A stretch of 64,000 bases of DNA from Halomonas sp. BDJS001. Lineage in GTDB: Bacteria; Pseudomonadota; Gammaproteobacteria; Pseudomonadales; Halomonadaceae. The stretch is taken from the NCBI RefSeq assembly GCF_026104355.1, contig NZ_CP110535.1, positions 2,790,001-2,854,000 of the forward strand, given 5' to 3'. The translations under genes and the position numbers were made by a program. This document shows, one piece after another, positions 17,101 to 26,878 of the stretch. The notes under the pieces are model-generated. The model was given only the letters and a program-made list of their open reading frames with translations. It was not told the origin of the DNA and made no database searches. Positions within the stretch are counted from its first letter, which is position 1, and every line of letters begins with the position of its first letter.

Positions 17101-18146
17101 AGCTTATCCTTATCGCTAACGCCAGCATCGTTAAAGGTCGCCATCTCCGCCGCCATCGCTGTCGCTGCCTTCAGTAACGGATACGCCAGCGCAGCACCAC
17201 TGCCCTCACCTAGCCGCATGCCCATATCGAGTAGCGGCTTAACCCCTAAAGCACTTAATGCGACTTCATGCCCAGGCTCCTGGGAGCGATGACCAAAAAC
17301 AAGGTAGCCGCGCGCCGCGGGGCAGAGTCGGCAGGCGGTCAGCGCGGCCACTGTGGCAATAAAGCCATCCACAATGGCTGGCATCCGATTGGCCGCTGCT
17401 GCCAAATACGCGCCGGTCATGGCAGCAATTTCCAGGCCACCCAATTTGGCAAGCACCGCCAAAGGGGCGTGGGGGTCAGCGCTGCGCGCAGCGATAGCGC
17501 GTTCAATCACCGCCACTTTGTGCGCCTGCTGCTGGGGATTAATGCCGGTTCCCGCACCCACTACGCTTGCGACTGACTCACCTGTTAGCACTGCTAATAT
17601 CGCGCTGCTGGCGGTGGTATTGGCAATGCCCATTTCACCGACAATGAGGCATTTTGCGCCGGCCTTTTTTGCCCTTTCAACGGCCGCCACGCCCGCATCA
17701 ATTGCCTTAATGACGTCAGCCGATTGCATGGCGTCTTCTTCCACCATATTGGCAGTGCCATGGCGCACTTTAGCAGCGGTGACCCCGGCCATTGTTAACG
17801 TCACCGCCACGCCAACATCGACTATCTCAACCAGCGCCCCTATTTGCCGAGCAAACACATTAATGGCTGCCCCACCGTTGGCGAAGTTAGCCACCATCTG
17901 GGCGGTCACTTCTTGGGGAAAGGCGGATACCCCTTCGACGGCAACGCCGTGATCCGCAGCAAACACAACCACCGCAGGCGGCGTTACGCTGGGCTTGGGC
18001 TCACCGGTGATGGCACTCAGCTGTATCGCCAACGCTTCCAAGGCCCCCAAACTCCCCGGCGGCTTGGTGAGCGTATCCAGGTAGCGTCGCATCGCTTCAC
18101 CGGCATTGAGATCAAAGGGCTGAATGTGGTCAACAATAGCGTGCAT
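17097..18146 (-). CDS. cobT: Nicotinate-nucleotide--dimethylbenzimidazole phosphoribosyltransferase
   Basis: A 349-residue protein of the normal CobT length. LTKPPGSLGALEALA near residues 27-41, VVFAADHGVAVEGVSAFPQ, GEMGIANTTASSA and GAGTGINPQQQAHK are characteristic, and the catalytic glutamate lies in the C-terminal LGEGSGAALAYPLL. It makes alpha-ribazole phosphate from nicotinate mononucleotide and the lower base. It is the first gene of the minus-strand cob operon; GGAG is six bases before the ATG. No B12 riboswitch precedes it: the 281-base space to edd has only HexR-like sites near edd and no structured leader that I recognise. Confidence 0.95.
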   Translation of the reverse strand: MHAIVDHIQPFDLNAGEAMRRYLDTLTKPPGSLGALEALAIQLSAITGEPKPSVTPPAVVVFAADHGVAVEGVSAFPQEVTAQMVANFANGGAAINVFARQIGALVEIVDVGVAVTLTMAGVTAAKVRHGTANMVEEDAMQSADVIKAIDAGVAAVERAKKAGAKCLIVGEMGIANTTASSAILAVLTGESVASVVGAGTGINPQQQAHKVAVIERAIAARSADPHAPLAVLAKLGGLEIAAMTGAYLAAAANRMPAIVDGFIATVAALTACRLCPAARGYLVFGHRSQEPGHEVALSALGVKPLLDMGMRLGEGSGAALAYPLLKAATAMAAEMATFNDAGVSDKDKL

Positions 18147-18314
18147 GCAGGCTCCGGCTTACTAGGGGTCATCAAACATTCAAAGGCAAAGCGCAAAATG
18201 GTAGCAAAAGCCTGGGTGCTATACTTGCTATTTCCTCGACAGGTCTTCCACCCTGTCAGGGGCTTATGGCTTTTTTGAGGCTGTGAGCGTGGCCTGGTAG
18301 CCACCCTACATTCG

Positions 18315-18329
18315 GGTAATAAAACTACA
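18315..18329. promoter_or_regulatory. HexR-like operator 1 upstream of edd
   Basis: GGTAATAAAACTACA matches the gammaproteobacterial HexR consensus TGTARTWWWAYTACA at 14 of 15 positions. It is about 100 bases before the edd start. HexR itself is not encoded in this window. Confidence 0.6.
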
Positions 18330-18376
18330 AATATGGTTTTTATTGCCGTAAAGTCTCTTAAATCGATACCAAAAAA

Positions 18377-18391
18377 TGTAAAATAACTACA
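18377..18391. promoter_or_regulatory. HexR-like operator 2 upstream of edd
   Basis: TGTAAAATAACTACA matches the HexR consensus at 14 of 15 positions and lies 37 bases before the edd start codon. Two sites in the same promoter strengthen the assignment. Confidence 0.62.
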
Positions 18392-18427
18392 ATTATCACA
18401 CACCGTCTCTATCATGCAGAGGTCACT

Positions 18428-20317
18428 ATGCCGAGCTCAACACCTGCTACGTTAAATCCCACCGTTGCTGAGGTTACCCAGCGCATCCGTGAACGTTCTG
18501 CTGAGCGTCGCGCCCTCTATGAGCGACGCATGGCGGATCAGCACAAACGTGGTGTACACCGTGCCGAGCTAAGCTGTGGCAACCTGGCGCACGGTTTCGC
18601 GGCCTGTAACCCGCGTGATAAGAACGAACTCAAGCTGATGAACAGCGCCAACTTAGGAATTATATCGTCTTACAACGATATGCTCTCAGCGCACCAGCCG
18701 TTTGAGACGTTTCCTGAAACGATTAAAGCAGCTGCCACTGCCATGGGCTCCACTGCCCAGTTTGCCGGTGGCGTACCCGCCATGTGCGACGGTGTGACGC
18801 AAGGCCAGCCGGGGATGGAGCTTTCGCTGTTTTCTCGCGATGTGATTGCCATGTCCGCGGCCGTTGGCTTGTCGCACAATATGTTTGATGCTGCCCTTTA
18901 TCTGGGTGTATGCGACAAGATAATTCCAGGCCTATTCATCGCTGCCGCACGCTTTGGTCATCTGCCCGCCATGTTTGTCCCCGCGGGCCCAATGCCCAGC
19001 GGCCTGCCTAACAAAGAGAAGGCGCGCGTTCGCCAACTCTACGCAGAAGGTAAAGTGGGCCGCGCTGAACTGCTAGAAGCCGAGTCGGAGTCCTACCACA
19101 GCCCCGGCACCTGCACCTTCTACGGCACCGCCAACTCCAACCAGCTAATGATGGAGGTGATGGGGCTACACCTGCCCGGCACCTCGTTTGTAAACCCCGG
19201 CACCGAGATGCGCGAAGCACTGACCCGCTACGCCACCGAGCAGGCCATCCGTAACACTGAACCCGGCGGCGACTATCGCCCGTTCTTTAAACAGATTGAT
19301 GAGCGCGCGATTGTCAACGCCGTGGTGGGTTTGCTGGCTTCCGGTGGTTCAACCAACCACACGATGCACCTGATCGCCATGGCCGCCGCTGCGGGCATTA
19401 CCCTGAACTGGGATGACTTCACCGACCTTTCGGCGGTGACTCCCAGCCTGATGCAGGTTTACCCTAACGGCCAGGCGGATATCAACCACTTCCAGGCGGC
19501 GGGCGGCATGAGCTACCTGTTCCGCGAGCTGCTGGGCGCAGGCTTGCTACACGGCGATATCCCGACTGTTTTCGGCACCGACCTAACCGCTTACACCCAG
19601 GAACCGTTCCTGAAAGATGGCAAAGTCGTCTGGCATGAAGGCCCCGAAAAAAGCCTTGATGAAGACGTTCTCCGCCCTGTCGCTAACCCTTTCGCGGCAA
19701 CGGGTGGTTTAACGGTGATGAAGGGCAACCTGGGACGCGGTGTGATTAAAATCTCCGCCGTCGCCGAAGAGCATCGCATTGTTGAAGCGCCGGTAAAAAT
19801 CTTCGAAGATCAAAATGAAATGAAAGCGGCTTTTGAGTCTGGCGATTTAGACCGCGATGTCATCGTGGTCGTACGCTTCCAGGGGCCCAAAGCTAACGGC
19901 ATGCCGGAACTACACAAACTAACGCCGTTTCTGGGCGTGCTACAAGACCGCGGCTTTAAGGTAGCATTGGTCACCGATGGGCGGATGTCGGGTGCTTCCG
20001 GTAAAGTGCCCGCCTCCATTCACATGAGCCCTGAAGCCCTGGATGGCGGCCCGCTGGCTAAGCTACGTGATGGCGATATTGTCCGTCTGGACGCCAACGC
20101 AGGTACGCTGGAAGCCAAGGTTGACCCCGCCACCTGGGCAGGACGTGACTTGGCGATCGGTAATCTGGATCACTACCATGTGGGCTTAGGTCGCGAGCTG
20201 TTTGGCGGCTTCCGCCATCTAGCCATGCGCGGCGAAGAGGGCGCTGGCGTGTTTGGTGGGTTTGAAGCCGATGATCTCGCCCGCCAGCAGGGGCAAATCG
20301 CAGAAGAGGATGCCTGA
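18428..20317 (+). CDS. edd: 6-Phosphogluconate dehydratase
   Basis: A 629-residue IlvD/Edd-family dehydratase, slightly longer than E. coli Edd (603). [16 protein letters not shown] (seen [17 protein letters not shown]) and [15 protein letters not shown] contain cysteines expected to bind the iron-sulfur cluster, together with an N-terminal cysteine in [31 protein letters not shown] is the C-terminal family motif. The enzyme converts 6-phosphogluconate to KDPG in the Entner-Doudoroff pathway. GAGGT precedes the ATG. The stop overlaps glk (TGATG). Two HexR-like operators lie upstream, so KDPG-responsive control is likely. Confidence 0.96.
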   Translation: MPSSTPATLNPTVAEVTQRIRERSAERRALYERRMADQHKRGVHRAELSCGNLAHGFAACNPRDKNELKLMNSANLGIISSYNDMLSAHQPFETFPETIKAAATAMGSTAQFAGGVPAMCDGVTQGQPGMELSLFSRDVIAMSAAVGLSHNMFDAALYLGVCDKIIPGLFIAAARFGHLPAMFVPAGPMPSGLPNKEKARVRQLYAEGKVGRAELLEAESESYHSPGTCTFYGTANSNQLMMEVMGLHLPGTSFVNPGTEMREALTRYATEQAIRNTEPGGDYRPFFKQIDERAIVNAVVGLLASGGSTNHTMHLIAMAAAAGITLNWDDFTDLSAVTPSLMQVYPNGQADINHFQAAGGMSYLFRELLGAGLLHGDIPTVFGTDLTAYTQEPFLKDGKVVWHEGPEKSLDEDVLRPVANPFAATGGLTVMKGNLGRGVIKISAVAEEHRIVEAPVKIFEDQNEMKAAFESGDLDRDVIVVVRFQGPKANGMPELHKLTPFLGVLQDRGFKVALVTDGRMSGASGKVPASIHMSPEALDGGPLAKLRDGDIVRLDANAGTLEAKVDPATWAGRDLAIGNLDHYHVGLGRELFGGFRHLAMRGEEGAGVFGGFEADDLARQQGQIAEEDA

Positions 20318-21282
20318 TGCGACCGGCACTCATCGGCGATATCGGGGGCACCAACGCACGCTTGGCGTTGGTTTCTCCCGGTGAAATCACCCCTCGCGAC
20401 ATTTTGAATCTACCCTGCGCCGACTACCCCGGCGTGGTAGAAGCGGTTCAGGACTATTTGAATCGCGTGGGCGCCACCGGTGACAACGCTCCTCAAGAGG
20501 CGTGTTTAGCCTTCGCCTGCCCCGTTCACGCTGAACGGGTCAAAATGACCAATAACCACTGGGACTTTTTAAAAAGCGACGTTCAGCAAGTGCTCAACCT
20601 ATCGCTATTTAAAGTCATCAATGACTTTACCGCTCAGGCGCTGGGCGTGCCTCATGTGGCTGAAAATGATTTAGTGGAAATCCAGCCCGGCCACACCCAA
20701 GCACACTCGACCCGCTTGGTGATCGGCCCTGGTACCGGGCTGGGCGTTGCCGGGGTTTTTCCCGGCCAACACGCCTGGATACCGCTACCCACCGAAGGCG
20801 GCCACGTCACTTTCGCGCCCACGGATAGTACCGAACGAGCGCTGCTGGATGTCTTTCTGCAGCGTCACAAGCGGGTGAGCGTAGAGCGCATTTTGTGCGG
20901 TCAGGGGTTACTGGAGCTTTACCAGGCCCACTGCAGTCTTGAGGAAGTTGAACCACGCCTTACCAGCCCGGCAGAGGTGACCAGCGCGGCCAACCAGGGC
21001 GATAGCCTCGCCACCGCTGCCCTGCTGCGCTTTCTCAAAATCCTCGGCGATGTATGTGGCGACACCACCTTAACCATGGGCGCTAGGGGTGGGGTTTATC
21101 TATGTGGCGGTATTCTGCCGCGCCTGCTGGAGTGGCTACCGAAAAGCGAGCTGCGTACGGCGTTTACCAATAAAGGCCGCATGGGTGCCTATAACGCTGA
21201 CATCCCCGTGTGGGTGGTGACCGCGCCCTGGACGGGACTGCTGGGCGCCGCTGAAGCGCTGCATAACGAAGAAGTTTTCTAA
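20317..21282 (+). CDS. glk: Glucokinase
   Basis: A 321-residue bacterial glucokinase with the phosphate motif LIGDIGGTNARLAL at residues 4-17, LAFACPVHAERVKMTNNHW, KVINDFTAQALGVP with the catalytic aspartate, IGPGTGLGVAGVFP, and PTEGGHVTFAP. It phosphorylates glucose to feed zwf-pgl-edd-eda. The start overlaps the edd stop (TGATG), so it shares the HexR-controlled transcript. Glucose released by the alpha-glucosidases encoded further along the window would enter here. Confidence 0.95.
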   Translation: MRPALIGDIGGTNARLALVSPGEITPRDILNLPCADYPGVVEAVQDYLNRVGATGDNAPQEACLAFACPVHAERVKMTNNHWDFLKSDVQQVLNLSLFKVINDFTAQALGVPHVAENDLVEIQPGHTQAHSTRLVIGPGTGLGVAGVFPGQHAWIPLPTEGGHVTFAPTDSTERALLDVFLQRHKRVSVERILCGQGLLELYQAHCSLEEVEPRLTSPAEVTSAANQGDSLATAALLRFLKILGDVCGDTTLTMGARGGVYLCGGILPRLLEWLPKSELRTAFTNKGRMGAYNADIPVWVVTAPWTGLLGAAEALHNEEVF

Positions 21283-21304
21283 TAACACTCATACGGAACC
21301 TGCT

Positions 21305-22171
21305 ATGCCCGCCGCCTTTGATGTGCCGTTTATACTCGGCATGATGCGTTTGCACGAAGCGCCTGCCATGCACGACCCTAAACAGTTAGCCGACTGGATC
21401 GAAGCACGCTTGGAGCAAGGCCTAAGCTGGTTTGACCATGCCGACATCTACGGCAGCGGCCAAGGTGAAACGCTGTTTGGCGCCGCGCTACACGCACGCC
21501 CTGCCCTGGCTCAGCGGGTTCATATCGTCACCAAAGCGAGCATCGCTAACGACAACCCCACGCCCGGTTCGGGTAAGGTCAAGCACTACAACGCTAGCCC
21601 GGATTATCTGAAGAGCGCCATCGACGCCTCGCTTGGGCGTTTAAATGTCGAACGTCTTGACCATTTTTTGATTCACCGCCCCGACCTGCTAATGAACGCT
21701 GAAGCGACCGGCCGCGCGCTGGACGACGCCATTGAGGCGGGCAAAATTGGCGCCGCGGGAATTTCCAATCACCTGCCCAGCCAGTGGCGGCGCTTGCAAA
21801 GCGCCATGCATCATCGCTTAAGCGCCAATCAGATCGAGCTCTCAATCGCCCATACCACGCCGCTGTTCGACGGTAGCTTCGATGACCTATGCGCCGACGG
21901 CCACTCGCCCATGGCGTGGTCACCGCTGGCCGGGGGGCAATTGATGCAGGGCGCCGTTGGCGACTGTTTGGATAAGTGGGCAACTAAGCTTGATAGCTCG
22001 TCTAGCGCCTTAGCGCTAGCTTGGCTGCGCAGCTTGCCTCACTCGCCGACTCCGGTGATTGGCAGCGTTAAACCTGAACGAATCAGCGACATGCTGAATG
22101 CCCCCACCACGCTGCCCCGGGAAGCGTGGTATGAGCTGCTTGAAGCTGCTCGTGGCCACTGCGTGGCATGA
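21305..22171 (+). CDS. Aldo/keto reductase (YdhF-like)
   Basis: A 288-residue TIM-barrel aldo/keto reductase. The catalytic tetrad is visible: Asp and Tyr in WFDHADIYGSG, Lys in HIVTKASI and His in DHFLIHRPDLL. The C-terminal TPVIGSVKPERI binds NADP. It lies 22 bases after glk and before a sugar kinase, so it may belong to the same operon. The substrate is unknown; a sugar or sugar-derived aldehyde is a reasonable guess from the position. Confidence 0.88.
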   Translation: MPAAFDVPFILGMMRLHEAPAMHDPKQLADWIEARLEQGLSWFDHADIYGSGQGETLFGAALHARPALAQRVHIVTKASIANDNPTPGSGKVKHYNASPDYLKSAIDASLGRLNVERLDHFLIHRPDLLMNAEATGRALDDAIEAGKIGAAGISNHLPSQWRRLQSAMHHRLSANQIELSIAHTTPLFDGSFDDLCADGHSPMAWSPLAGGQLMQGAVGDCLDKWATKLDSSSSALALAWLRSLPHSPTPVIGSVKPERISDMLNAPTTLPREAWYELLEAARGHCVA

Positions 22172-22234
22172 AACAGCTGGATGAAACACGGTTCGTTTTA
22201 AAACAAATACACTAATCACCATAAGGAGCCACAG

Positions 22235-23182
22235 ATGACACCAGTTATCGCCTTTGGGGAAGCACTGGTTGATATGCTCTCCAGTCGTTTGGGTGCCGCC
22301 ACTGATGCCCAGGAAACCTTTACTCCCTACGCCGGCGGCGCTCCCGCGAATGTGGCGGTCGCCTGCGCTCGCCTGGGTGTGCCCAGCAAGTTTCTGGGCA
22401 TGGTGGGCGACGATACCTTTGGGCATTTTTTGGTGCGTGAGCTCAATAGCCACGGTGTAGACACCAGCGGCATTGTGTACACCCAGCAATCCCGTACGGC
22501 GCTAGCGTTTGTTTCCCGGGATGCCATGGGCGAACGAACCTTTGATTTTTATCGTCCACCCGCTGCTGATCTGCTTTACCGCCTTGAGCATTTACCCCAG
22601 GGCGTATTTGAGAACCCTGCTATTTTGCACCTGTGCAGTAACAGCCTGACCGACCCTGAGATCGCCGACGTTACCCTGGCAATGGCCACCATGGCCAAGC
22701 GCGCAGGCTGTCTGGTCAGCGTCGATGCCAACCTACGCCATAATCTTTGGCCGGGCGGTGAAGCAGACGCCAGCTTAGTCACGCAGCTGCTAGACGGCGC
22801 CGAATTGCTCAAGCTCTCCCAGGAAGAGCTCGACTACCTGCGTGCTGACCACCCTGCAGAGTCGTGGCTTTCTGAACGCTTGGCGGCTGGGGTGAAGGTT
22901 ATCTTGATTACCGACGGCCCCAATGATGTGGTACTCAAAGGCGTCGGCATCGACCAACGCATTGCGCCACCCAAAGTGGAAGCAGTCGATACCACCGCCG
23001 GCGGCGACGCCTTTATTGGCGGGCTGTTGGCAGAGCTCTCGGCCCACGGCATCAATGAAAACTGGCAGAGCGATGCCGACTTTTTACACCGCGCAGTGGA
23101 TACCGCCTGCCGCTGCGGCGCCCATGCCGTTACCCGGCCAGGCGCTTACGCCGCACTGCCAACACGAGCAGATATTGGCTAA
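22235..23182 (+). CDS. PfkB-family sugar kinase (probable fructokinase)
   Basis: A 315-residue ribokinase-family kinase. The start IAFGEALVDMLSS and YAGGAPANVAVACARLG form the substrate side, and DTTAGGDAFIGGLL near residue 250 carries the catalytic aspartate and anion hole. AAGGAG precedes the ATG. The best match by motif is fructokinase (ScrK type), but 2-keto-3-deoxygluconate kinases are close relatives. With glk beside it, a role in phosphorylating the fructose released from sucrose or taken up free is plausible. A strong terminator follows. Confidence 0.85.
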   Translation: MTPVIAFGEALVDMLSSRLGAATDAQETFTPYAGGAPANVAVACARLGVPSKFLGMVGDDTFGHFLVRELNSHGVDTSGIVYTQQSRTALAFVSRDAMGERTFDFYRPPAADLLYRLEHLPQGVFENPAILHLCSNSLTDPEIADVTLAMATMAKRAGCLVSVDANLRHNLWPGGEADASLVTQLLDGAELLKLSQEELDYLRADHPAESWLSERLAAGVKVILITDGPNDVVLKGVGIDQRIAPPKVEAVDTTAGGDAFIGGLLAELSAHGINENWQSDADFLHRAVDTACRCGAHAVTRPGAYAALPTRADIG

Positions 23183-23212
23183 ATAAGTCGCCCTATAAAC
23201 TATTAGCACAAG

Positions 23213-23240
23213 GCACGCCTGAACCAGGCGTGCTTTTTTT
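23213..23240 (+). terminator. Rho-independent terminator after the sugar kinase
   Basis: A perfect 9-bp stem GCACGCCTG-aac-CAGGCGTGC is followed by seven Ts. It ends the edd-glk-reductase-kinase unit. Confidence 0.92.
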
Positions 23241-23308
23241 GTTCCTGATTTGGAGTGCCTAGACGTCAAATTAAGCTCGGACTTTTGTCTAAAGCAGTTC
23301 GCTTGTAG

Positions 23309-23323
23309 AAATGTCAGACATTT
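23309..23323. promoter_or_regulatory. Probable DgoR operator in the galactonate promoter
   Basis: AAATGTCAGACATTT is a perfect 15-base palindrome around a central A, 42 bases before the GntR-family gene. A near copy (13 of 15) lies in the promoter of the symporter at 29523-29537. FadR-subfamily regulators bind short palindromes of this kind. Confidence 0.65.
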
Positions 23324-23364
23324 ACTAGACTAGCGGTCATCGAACACACAATAAGAGACAGTCG

Positions 23365-24084
23365 ATGACGCTGGACGCTCTCCCGCCCCACCAGGGTGGC
23401 GCTGAACAGTTAGCCCGTTTACTCGCCCAAGCACTGCTGACAGGCCATTGGCAGCCAGGCGATGTTTTCCCCCGTGAGTTGGACATCGGCAAACACTTTG
23501 CCGTTAGCCGTAACCAAGTACGTAACGCACTCACCAGCCTAACTGCTGCAGGACTATTAGAGCGCACCGCGGGCCGAGGCACGCTGGTTCGCGAGATGGG
23601 CGATTGGCATCTACTCGACCCACTGATGAGCGAGTGGATGACCGGGCTGGTCAACCTTGACCCGCAGTTGGTAAGGGCCATTTACGCCTTTCGTTTTTCT
23701 GCTGAACCGGTGGTCGCAGGGCTCGCTGCCCAGGCAGCCCAGGCTGAAGACATAGAGCGTTTGGAAAGTGCCTTTGCCGGTATGGAGAGCAGTGCAGGTA
23801 GCGTTGAAGCCCGTGCTGAGCATGCCGAGCACGACGTCGCCTTTCACGACGCCACCTACCGGGCCAGCCACAATTTAGTCTGGCGGCAAATGGGCCATTT
23901 ATTGCGCCCTTCGATCATGGCACTGATACATCGCTCGCAACACTACACTGACACCCTGGACGACAGTCTCGCGCGCCACCGCCAGGTACTTGACGCTATC
24001 CGCAGCCACGATACCAGCGCCGCAGAAACCGCCGCGAGAGAAGTTCTGCGCCGCACCGCCATTGATCTTGGCATCGTCAATTAA
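23365..24084 (+). CDS. dgoR: GntR/FadR-family repressor of galactonate genes
   Basis: A 239-residue regulator with an N-terminal winged helix (GDVFPRELDIGKHFAVSRNQVRNAL at about 32-56, followed by LLERTAGRGTLVRE) and a C-terminal all-helical FCD ligand domain with conserved His residues (AFHDATYRASHN). It is the first gene of the operon with dgoD, dgoK and dgoA, so it is probably autoregulatory and releases DNA on binding D-galactonate or a related acid. The perfect palindrome 42 bases upstream is its likely site. The inducer is inferred from context. Confidence 0.87.
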   Translation: MTLDALPPHQGGAEQLARLLAQALLTGHWQPGDVFPRELDIGKHFAVSRNQVRNALTSLTAAGLLERTAGRGTLVREMGDWHLLDPLMSEWMTGLVNLDPQLVRAIYAFRFSAEPVVAGLAAQAAQAEDIERLESAFAGMESSAGSVEARAEHAEHDVAFHDATYRASHNLVWRQMGHLLRPSIMALIHRSQHYTDTLDDSLARHRQVLDAIRSHDTSAAETAAREVLRRTAIDLGIVN

Positions 24085-24099
24085 TAAGGATCTGATCCA

Positions 24100-25248
24100 A
24101 TGAAAATCACCAAACTCAAGACCTGGCAAGTTCCTCCGCGCTGGCTGTTTCTTAAAATCGAAACCGACGAAGGCTGCTACGGCTGGGGAGAACCAGTGGT
24201 AGAAGGCCGCGCCGCCACCGTTGAGGCCGCCGTGCACGAGCTTTCCGACTATCTGATCGGCCAGGATCCGCACCGCATAGAGCATCTTTGGAACATCATG
24301 TATCGCGCCGGTTTTTATCGTGGTGGCCCTATTCTGATGAGTGCGATTGCCGGTATTGACCAGGCGCTGTGGGATCTAAAAGGTCGCGACCTGGGTGTGC
24401 CCGTTCACCAGCTGTTAGGCGGTGCGGTGCGCGACAAAATGCGCATGTATGCCTGGACGGGTGGCGACCGCCCAAGCGACGTAGGCGCTGGCGCTAAAGC
24501 ACTGGTCGAAAAAGGCTTCACAGCTTTTAAAATGAACGGCACCCCCGAAATGCAAATCGTCGATTCACACCGCAAGGTCGATGAAGCCGTTGCCCGGGTG
24601 GCAGAAGCCCGCAACGCCGTTGGGCCAGATGTAGGCATCGGCATCGACTTTCACGGCCGCGTGCACCGCCCCATGGCCAAAGCACTGCTGCGCGAGCTAG
24701 AACCTTTCCATCCCATGTTCGTTGAAGAACCGGTTGCCCCGGAGCATCTGCCCTGCTTGAAAGATATTGCTGGTGGGCTTGGCTATCCCTTAGCCACCGG
24801 CGAGCGCTTGCACACCCGTTTTCAGTTCCGCGACCTGCTGGCAGATGGCATGATCGATATTATCCAGCCGGATATTTCCCACTGCGGCGGCATCAGTGAA
24901 GGGCTCAAAATTGCCGCGCTGGCCTCCGCCTACGATGTTGCCCTGGCACCCCACTGCCCGCTCGGCCCGTTGACCTTAGCCGCTTCGCTACAGCTGGATG
25001 CAGTCAGCCACAACGCCTTTATTCAAGAGCAGAGCATGGGTATTCACTACAACCAGGGTAACGATGTGCTCGACTACCTGGTCGATAAATCCGCCCTCGC
25101 CATTGACGACGGTTTCTGCGCCATTCCCCAAGGCCCAGGCCTTGGTGTAGAGATCAACGAAGAATTCGTTGAGGAGCGCGCCAAAGTGGGCCACCGCTGG
25201 CGTAACCCGGTCTGGACTCATGAAGACGGCTCTATTGCGGAGTGGTAA
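24100..25248 (+). CDS. dgoD: D-galactonate dehydratase
   Basis: A 382-residue enolase-superfamily dehydratase, the same length as E. coli DgoD. The metal ligands and catalytic residues fall at the same numbers: Asp183 and His185 in [12 protein letters not shown], Glu209 in FVEEPVAPE, Glu235 in [10 protein letters not shown] and His285 in LAPHCPLGP. It converts D-galactonate to 2-keto-3-deoxygalactonate. AAGGAT precedes the ATG, 15 bases after dgoR. The positional match makes this one of the surest calls in the window. Confidence 0.96.
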   Translation: MKITKLKTWQVPPRWLFLKIETDEGCYGWGEPVVEGRAATVEAAVHELSDYLIGQDPHRIEHLWNIMYRAGFYRGGPILMSAIAGIDQALWDLKGRDLGVPVHQLLGGAVRDKMRMYAWTGGDRPSDVGAGAKALVEKGFTAFKMNGTPEMQIVDSHRKVDEAVARVAEARNAVGPDVGIGIDFHGRVHRPMAKALLRELEPFHPMFVEEPVAPEHLPCLKDIAGGLGYPLATGERLHTRFQFRDLLADGMIDIIQPDISHCGGISEGLKIAALASAYDVALAPHCPLGPLTLAASLQLDAVSHNAFIQEQSMGIHYNQGNDVLDYLVDKSALAIDDGFCAIPQGPGLGVEINEEFVEERAKVGHRWRNPVWTHEDGSIAEW

Positions 25249-25251
25249 GCC

Positions 25252-26235
25252 ATGGGAGCAACCGTGATGAGTGAAACACCCGACATTGCAGACCAATTAA
25301 CCTGGATTGCCGTTGACTGGGGCTCCAGCAATCTGCGTGCCTGGGGGCTGGATCAAAACGACCAAGTGATTGCCCAAGCCAGTAGCGACAAAGGCATGCT
25401 GTCGCTAAAGGCCGATGAGTACGAAGCCGAGCTGGAGCGGCTGGTGGGTGATTGGCTACCCGCCACCGGCACGACTAAGGTGATGGTGTGCGGTATGGCA
25501 GGCGCTCGCCAGGGCTGGTTGGAAGCCGCCTATTTGCCGGTACCGACACAGCTCGACCAGCTTAGCCAGGGCGCAGTAACACCAACGCTTACAGGCGACC
25601 AGCTACGGGCTTATCTCCTCCCCGGTTTGAGCCAAACCCGCAGTGCTGCAACCCACTTTGATGTGATGCGTGGCGAAGAGACCCAGTTAGCAGGCCTCGT
25701 CGCTGACTCACCTGACTTTACGGGGCTCGCCTGCCTGCCGGGTACCCACGCCAAATGGGCCACTCTTGAAGCGGGTGCGGTGAGTGGATTTTCGACCTAC
25801 TTAACCGGCGAGCTTTACCAGCTACTGGCCAACCAATCGGTCTTGCGCCACTCAATCGGCAACGATGAGCTTCAAGACCCCGCTTGCCGTGAGGCGTTTA
25901 TTTCGGCAGTTAGCGAGATCTACGCGGCGCCCGAAACCTTTAGTAGCCGCCTGTTCGGCCTGCGCGCGCAGGATTTACTCGATGGTCGGCTACCTGCGGG
26001 CGACACGCGTGGCGCCGTATTGGCTGCCAGGCTCTCCGGGCTCGCCATTGGCCTTGAGCTTGCTGGCGCCTGCCGTGAGTGCCCCACCGATAAGCCGATC
26101 ATGCTGATTGGTAACCAGGCGCTGAGTCAGCGTTATACGCTGGCGCTCAATGCGATCGGCTATCAGACGCAGCATGTGGATGGCGACACCGCCGTTTTAG
26201 CAGGCCTGCGCCTCGCCCATCACGCGTTAAAATAA
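25252..26235 (+). CDS. dgoK: 2-Dehydro-3-deoxygalactonokinase
   Basis: A protein of 327 residues with the phosphate-binding IAVDWGSSNLRAWGLD near residue 20 and a family LPGTHAKWATLEAG segment near 165 where an active-site His is expected. It phosphorylates 2-keto-3-deoxygalactonate, the product of DgoD. The start is three bases after the dgoD stop; an ATG at 25267 with GGGAG eight bases before it is an equally good alternative and would drop five residues. It precedes the aldolase, as in the E. coli dgo operon. Confidence 0.93.
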   Translation: MGATVMSETPDIADQLTWIAVDWGSSNLRAWGLDQNDQVIAQASSDKGMLSLKADEYEAELERLVGDWLPATGTTKVMVCGMAGARQGWLEAAYLPVPTQLDQLSQGAVTPTLTGDQLRAYLLPGLSQTRSAATHFDVMRGEETQLAGLVADSPDFTGLACLPGTHAKWATLEAGAVSGFSTYLTGELYQLLANQSVLRHSIGNDELQDPACREAFISAVSEIYAAPETFSSRLFGLRAQDLLDGRLPAGDTRGAVLAARLSGLAIGLELAGACRECPTDKPIMLIGNQALSQRYTLALNAIGYQTQHVDGDTAVLAGLRLAHHALK

Positions 26236-26257
26236 ATTAAGCATGGAGAAATTGGCT

Positions 26258-26860
26258 ATGTCGCTGCCCCTGATTGGTATTTTACGCGGTGTAACACCTG
26301 ATGAGGCCGTAGATGTCGCAGAAGCGGTGCTGGCAGCGGGTATCACCCAGATTGAAGTACCGCTTAACTCACCCAACCCGCTGGAGAGTATTCGCCGCTT
26401 GGTGGAAGCCTTTGGCGAACGCGCGGTCATCGGTGCAGGTACGGTGCTCACGCCGGATCAGGTGCGTGAAGTTCACGCTGCTGGAGGGCGCTTAATCGTT
26501 TCTCCCAACTGTCGGCCTGCGGTCATTGAAGAGACACATAGACTCGGCATGGCGAGCTGGCCGGGGATTGTGACCCCCTCTGAGGCCTTCGATGCACTCG
26601 ATGCAGGTGCCACCGGACTTAAACTCTTCCCCGCGGTGCAGGTAGGATTAGAGGGTATGCAGGCAGTGCGCTCAGTACTACCTACAGGCACTCTTTTGTA
26701 TGCGGTGGGCGGCGTTGGGGTCGATAACTTCGCCGCTTGGCGCGCAGCAGGTGTCGATGGTGCTGGACTGGGCAGCGCGTTATACAAATCCGGTCAAAGC
26801 GCTTCCCAGGTAGGGCAACAGGCTCAAGCCCTTGTCGATGCCTGGTTAGCAGGAGAATAA
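26258..26860 (+). CDS. dgoA: 2-Dehydro-3-deoxy-6-phosphogalactonate aldolase
   Basis: A class I KDPG-type aldolase of 200 residues. The Schiff-base lysine is in GLKLFPA near residue 122 and the catalytic glutamate in IEVPLNSPNP near 33; VIGAGTVLTP and AVGGVGVDNF are family motifs. It cleaves KDPGal to pyruvate and glyceraldehyde 3-phosphate. I prefer ATG 26258 because GGAG lies nine bases upstream; an ATG at 26243 would add five residues and give the E. coli length of 205. It is distinct from the KDPG aldolase eda at 29713-30375. Confidence 0.93.
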   Translation: MSLPLIGILRGVTPDEAVDVAEAVLAAGITQIEVPLNSPNPLESIRRLVEAFGERAVIGAGTVLTPDQVREVHAAGGRLIVSPNCRPAVIEETHRLGMASWPGIVTPSEAFDALDAGATGLKLFPAVQVGLEGMQAVRSVLPTGTLLYAVGGVGVDNFAAWRAAGVDGAGLGSALYKSGQSASQVGQQAQALVDAWLAGE

Positions 26861-26878
26861 TAAGGAGAACAAGTACTA

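Noticed and set aside
17353..17952. 199-residue open frame on the plus strand opposite cobT
   Set aside because: It is antisense to a well-conserved gene, has low-complexity composition rich in Ala and Thr, and has no ribosome site or family likeness.
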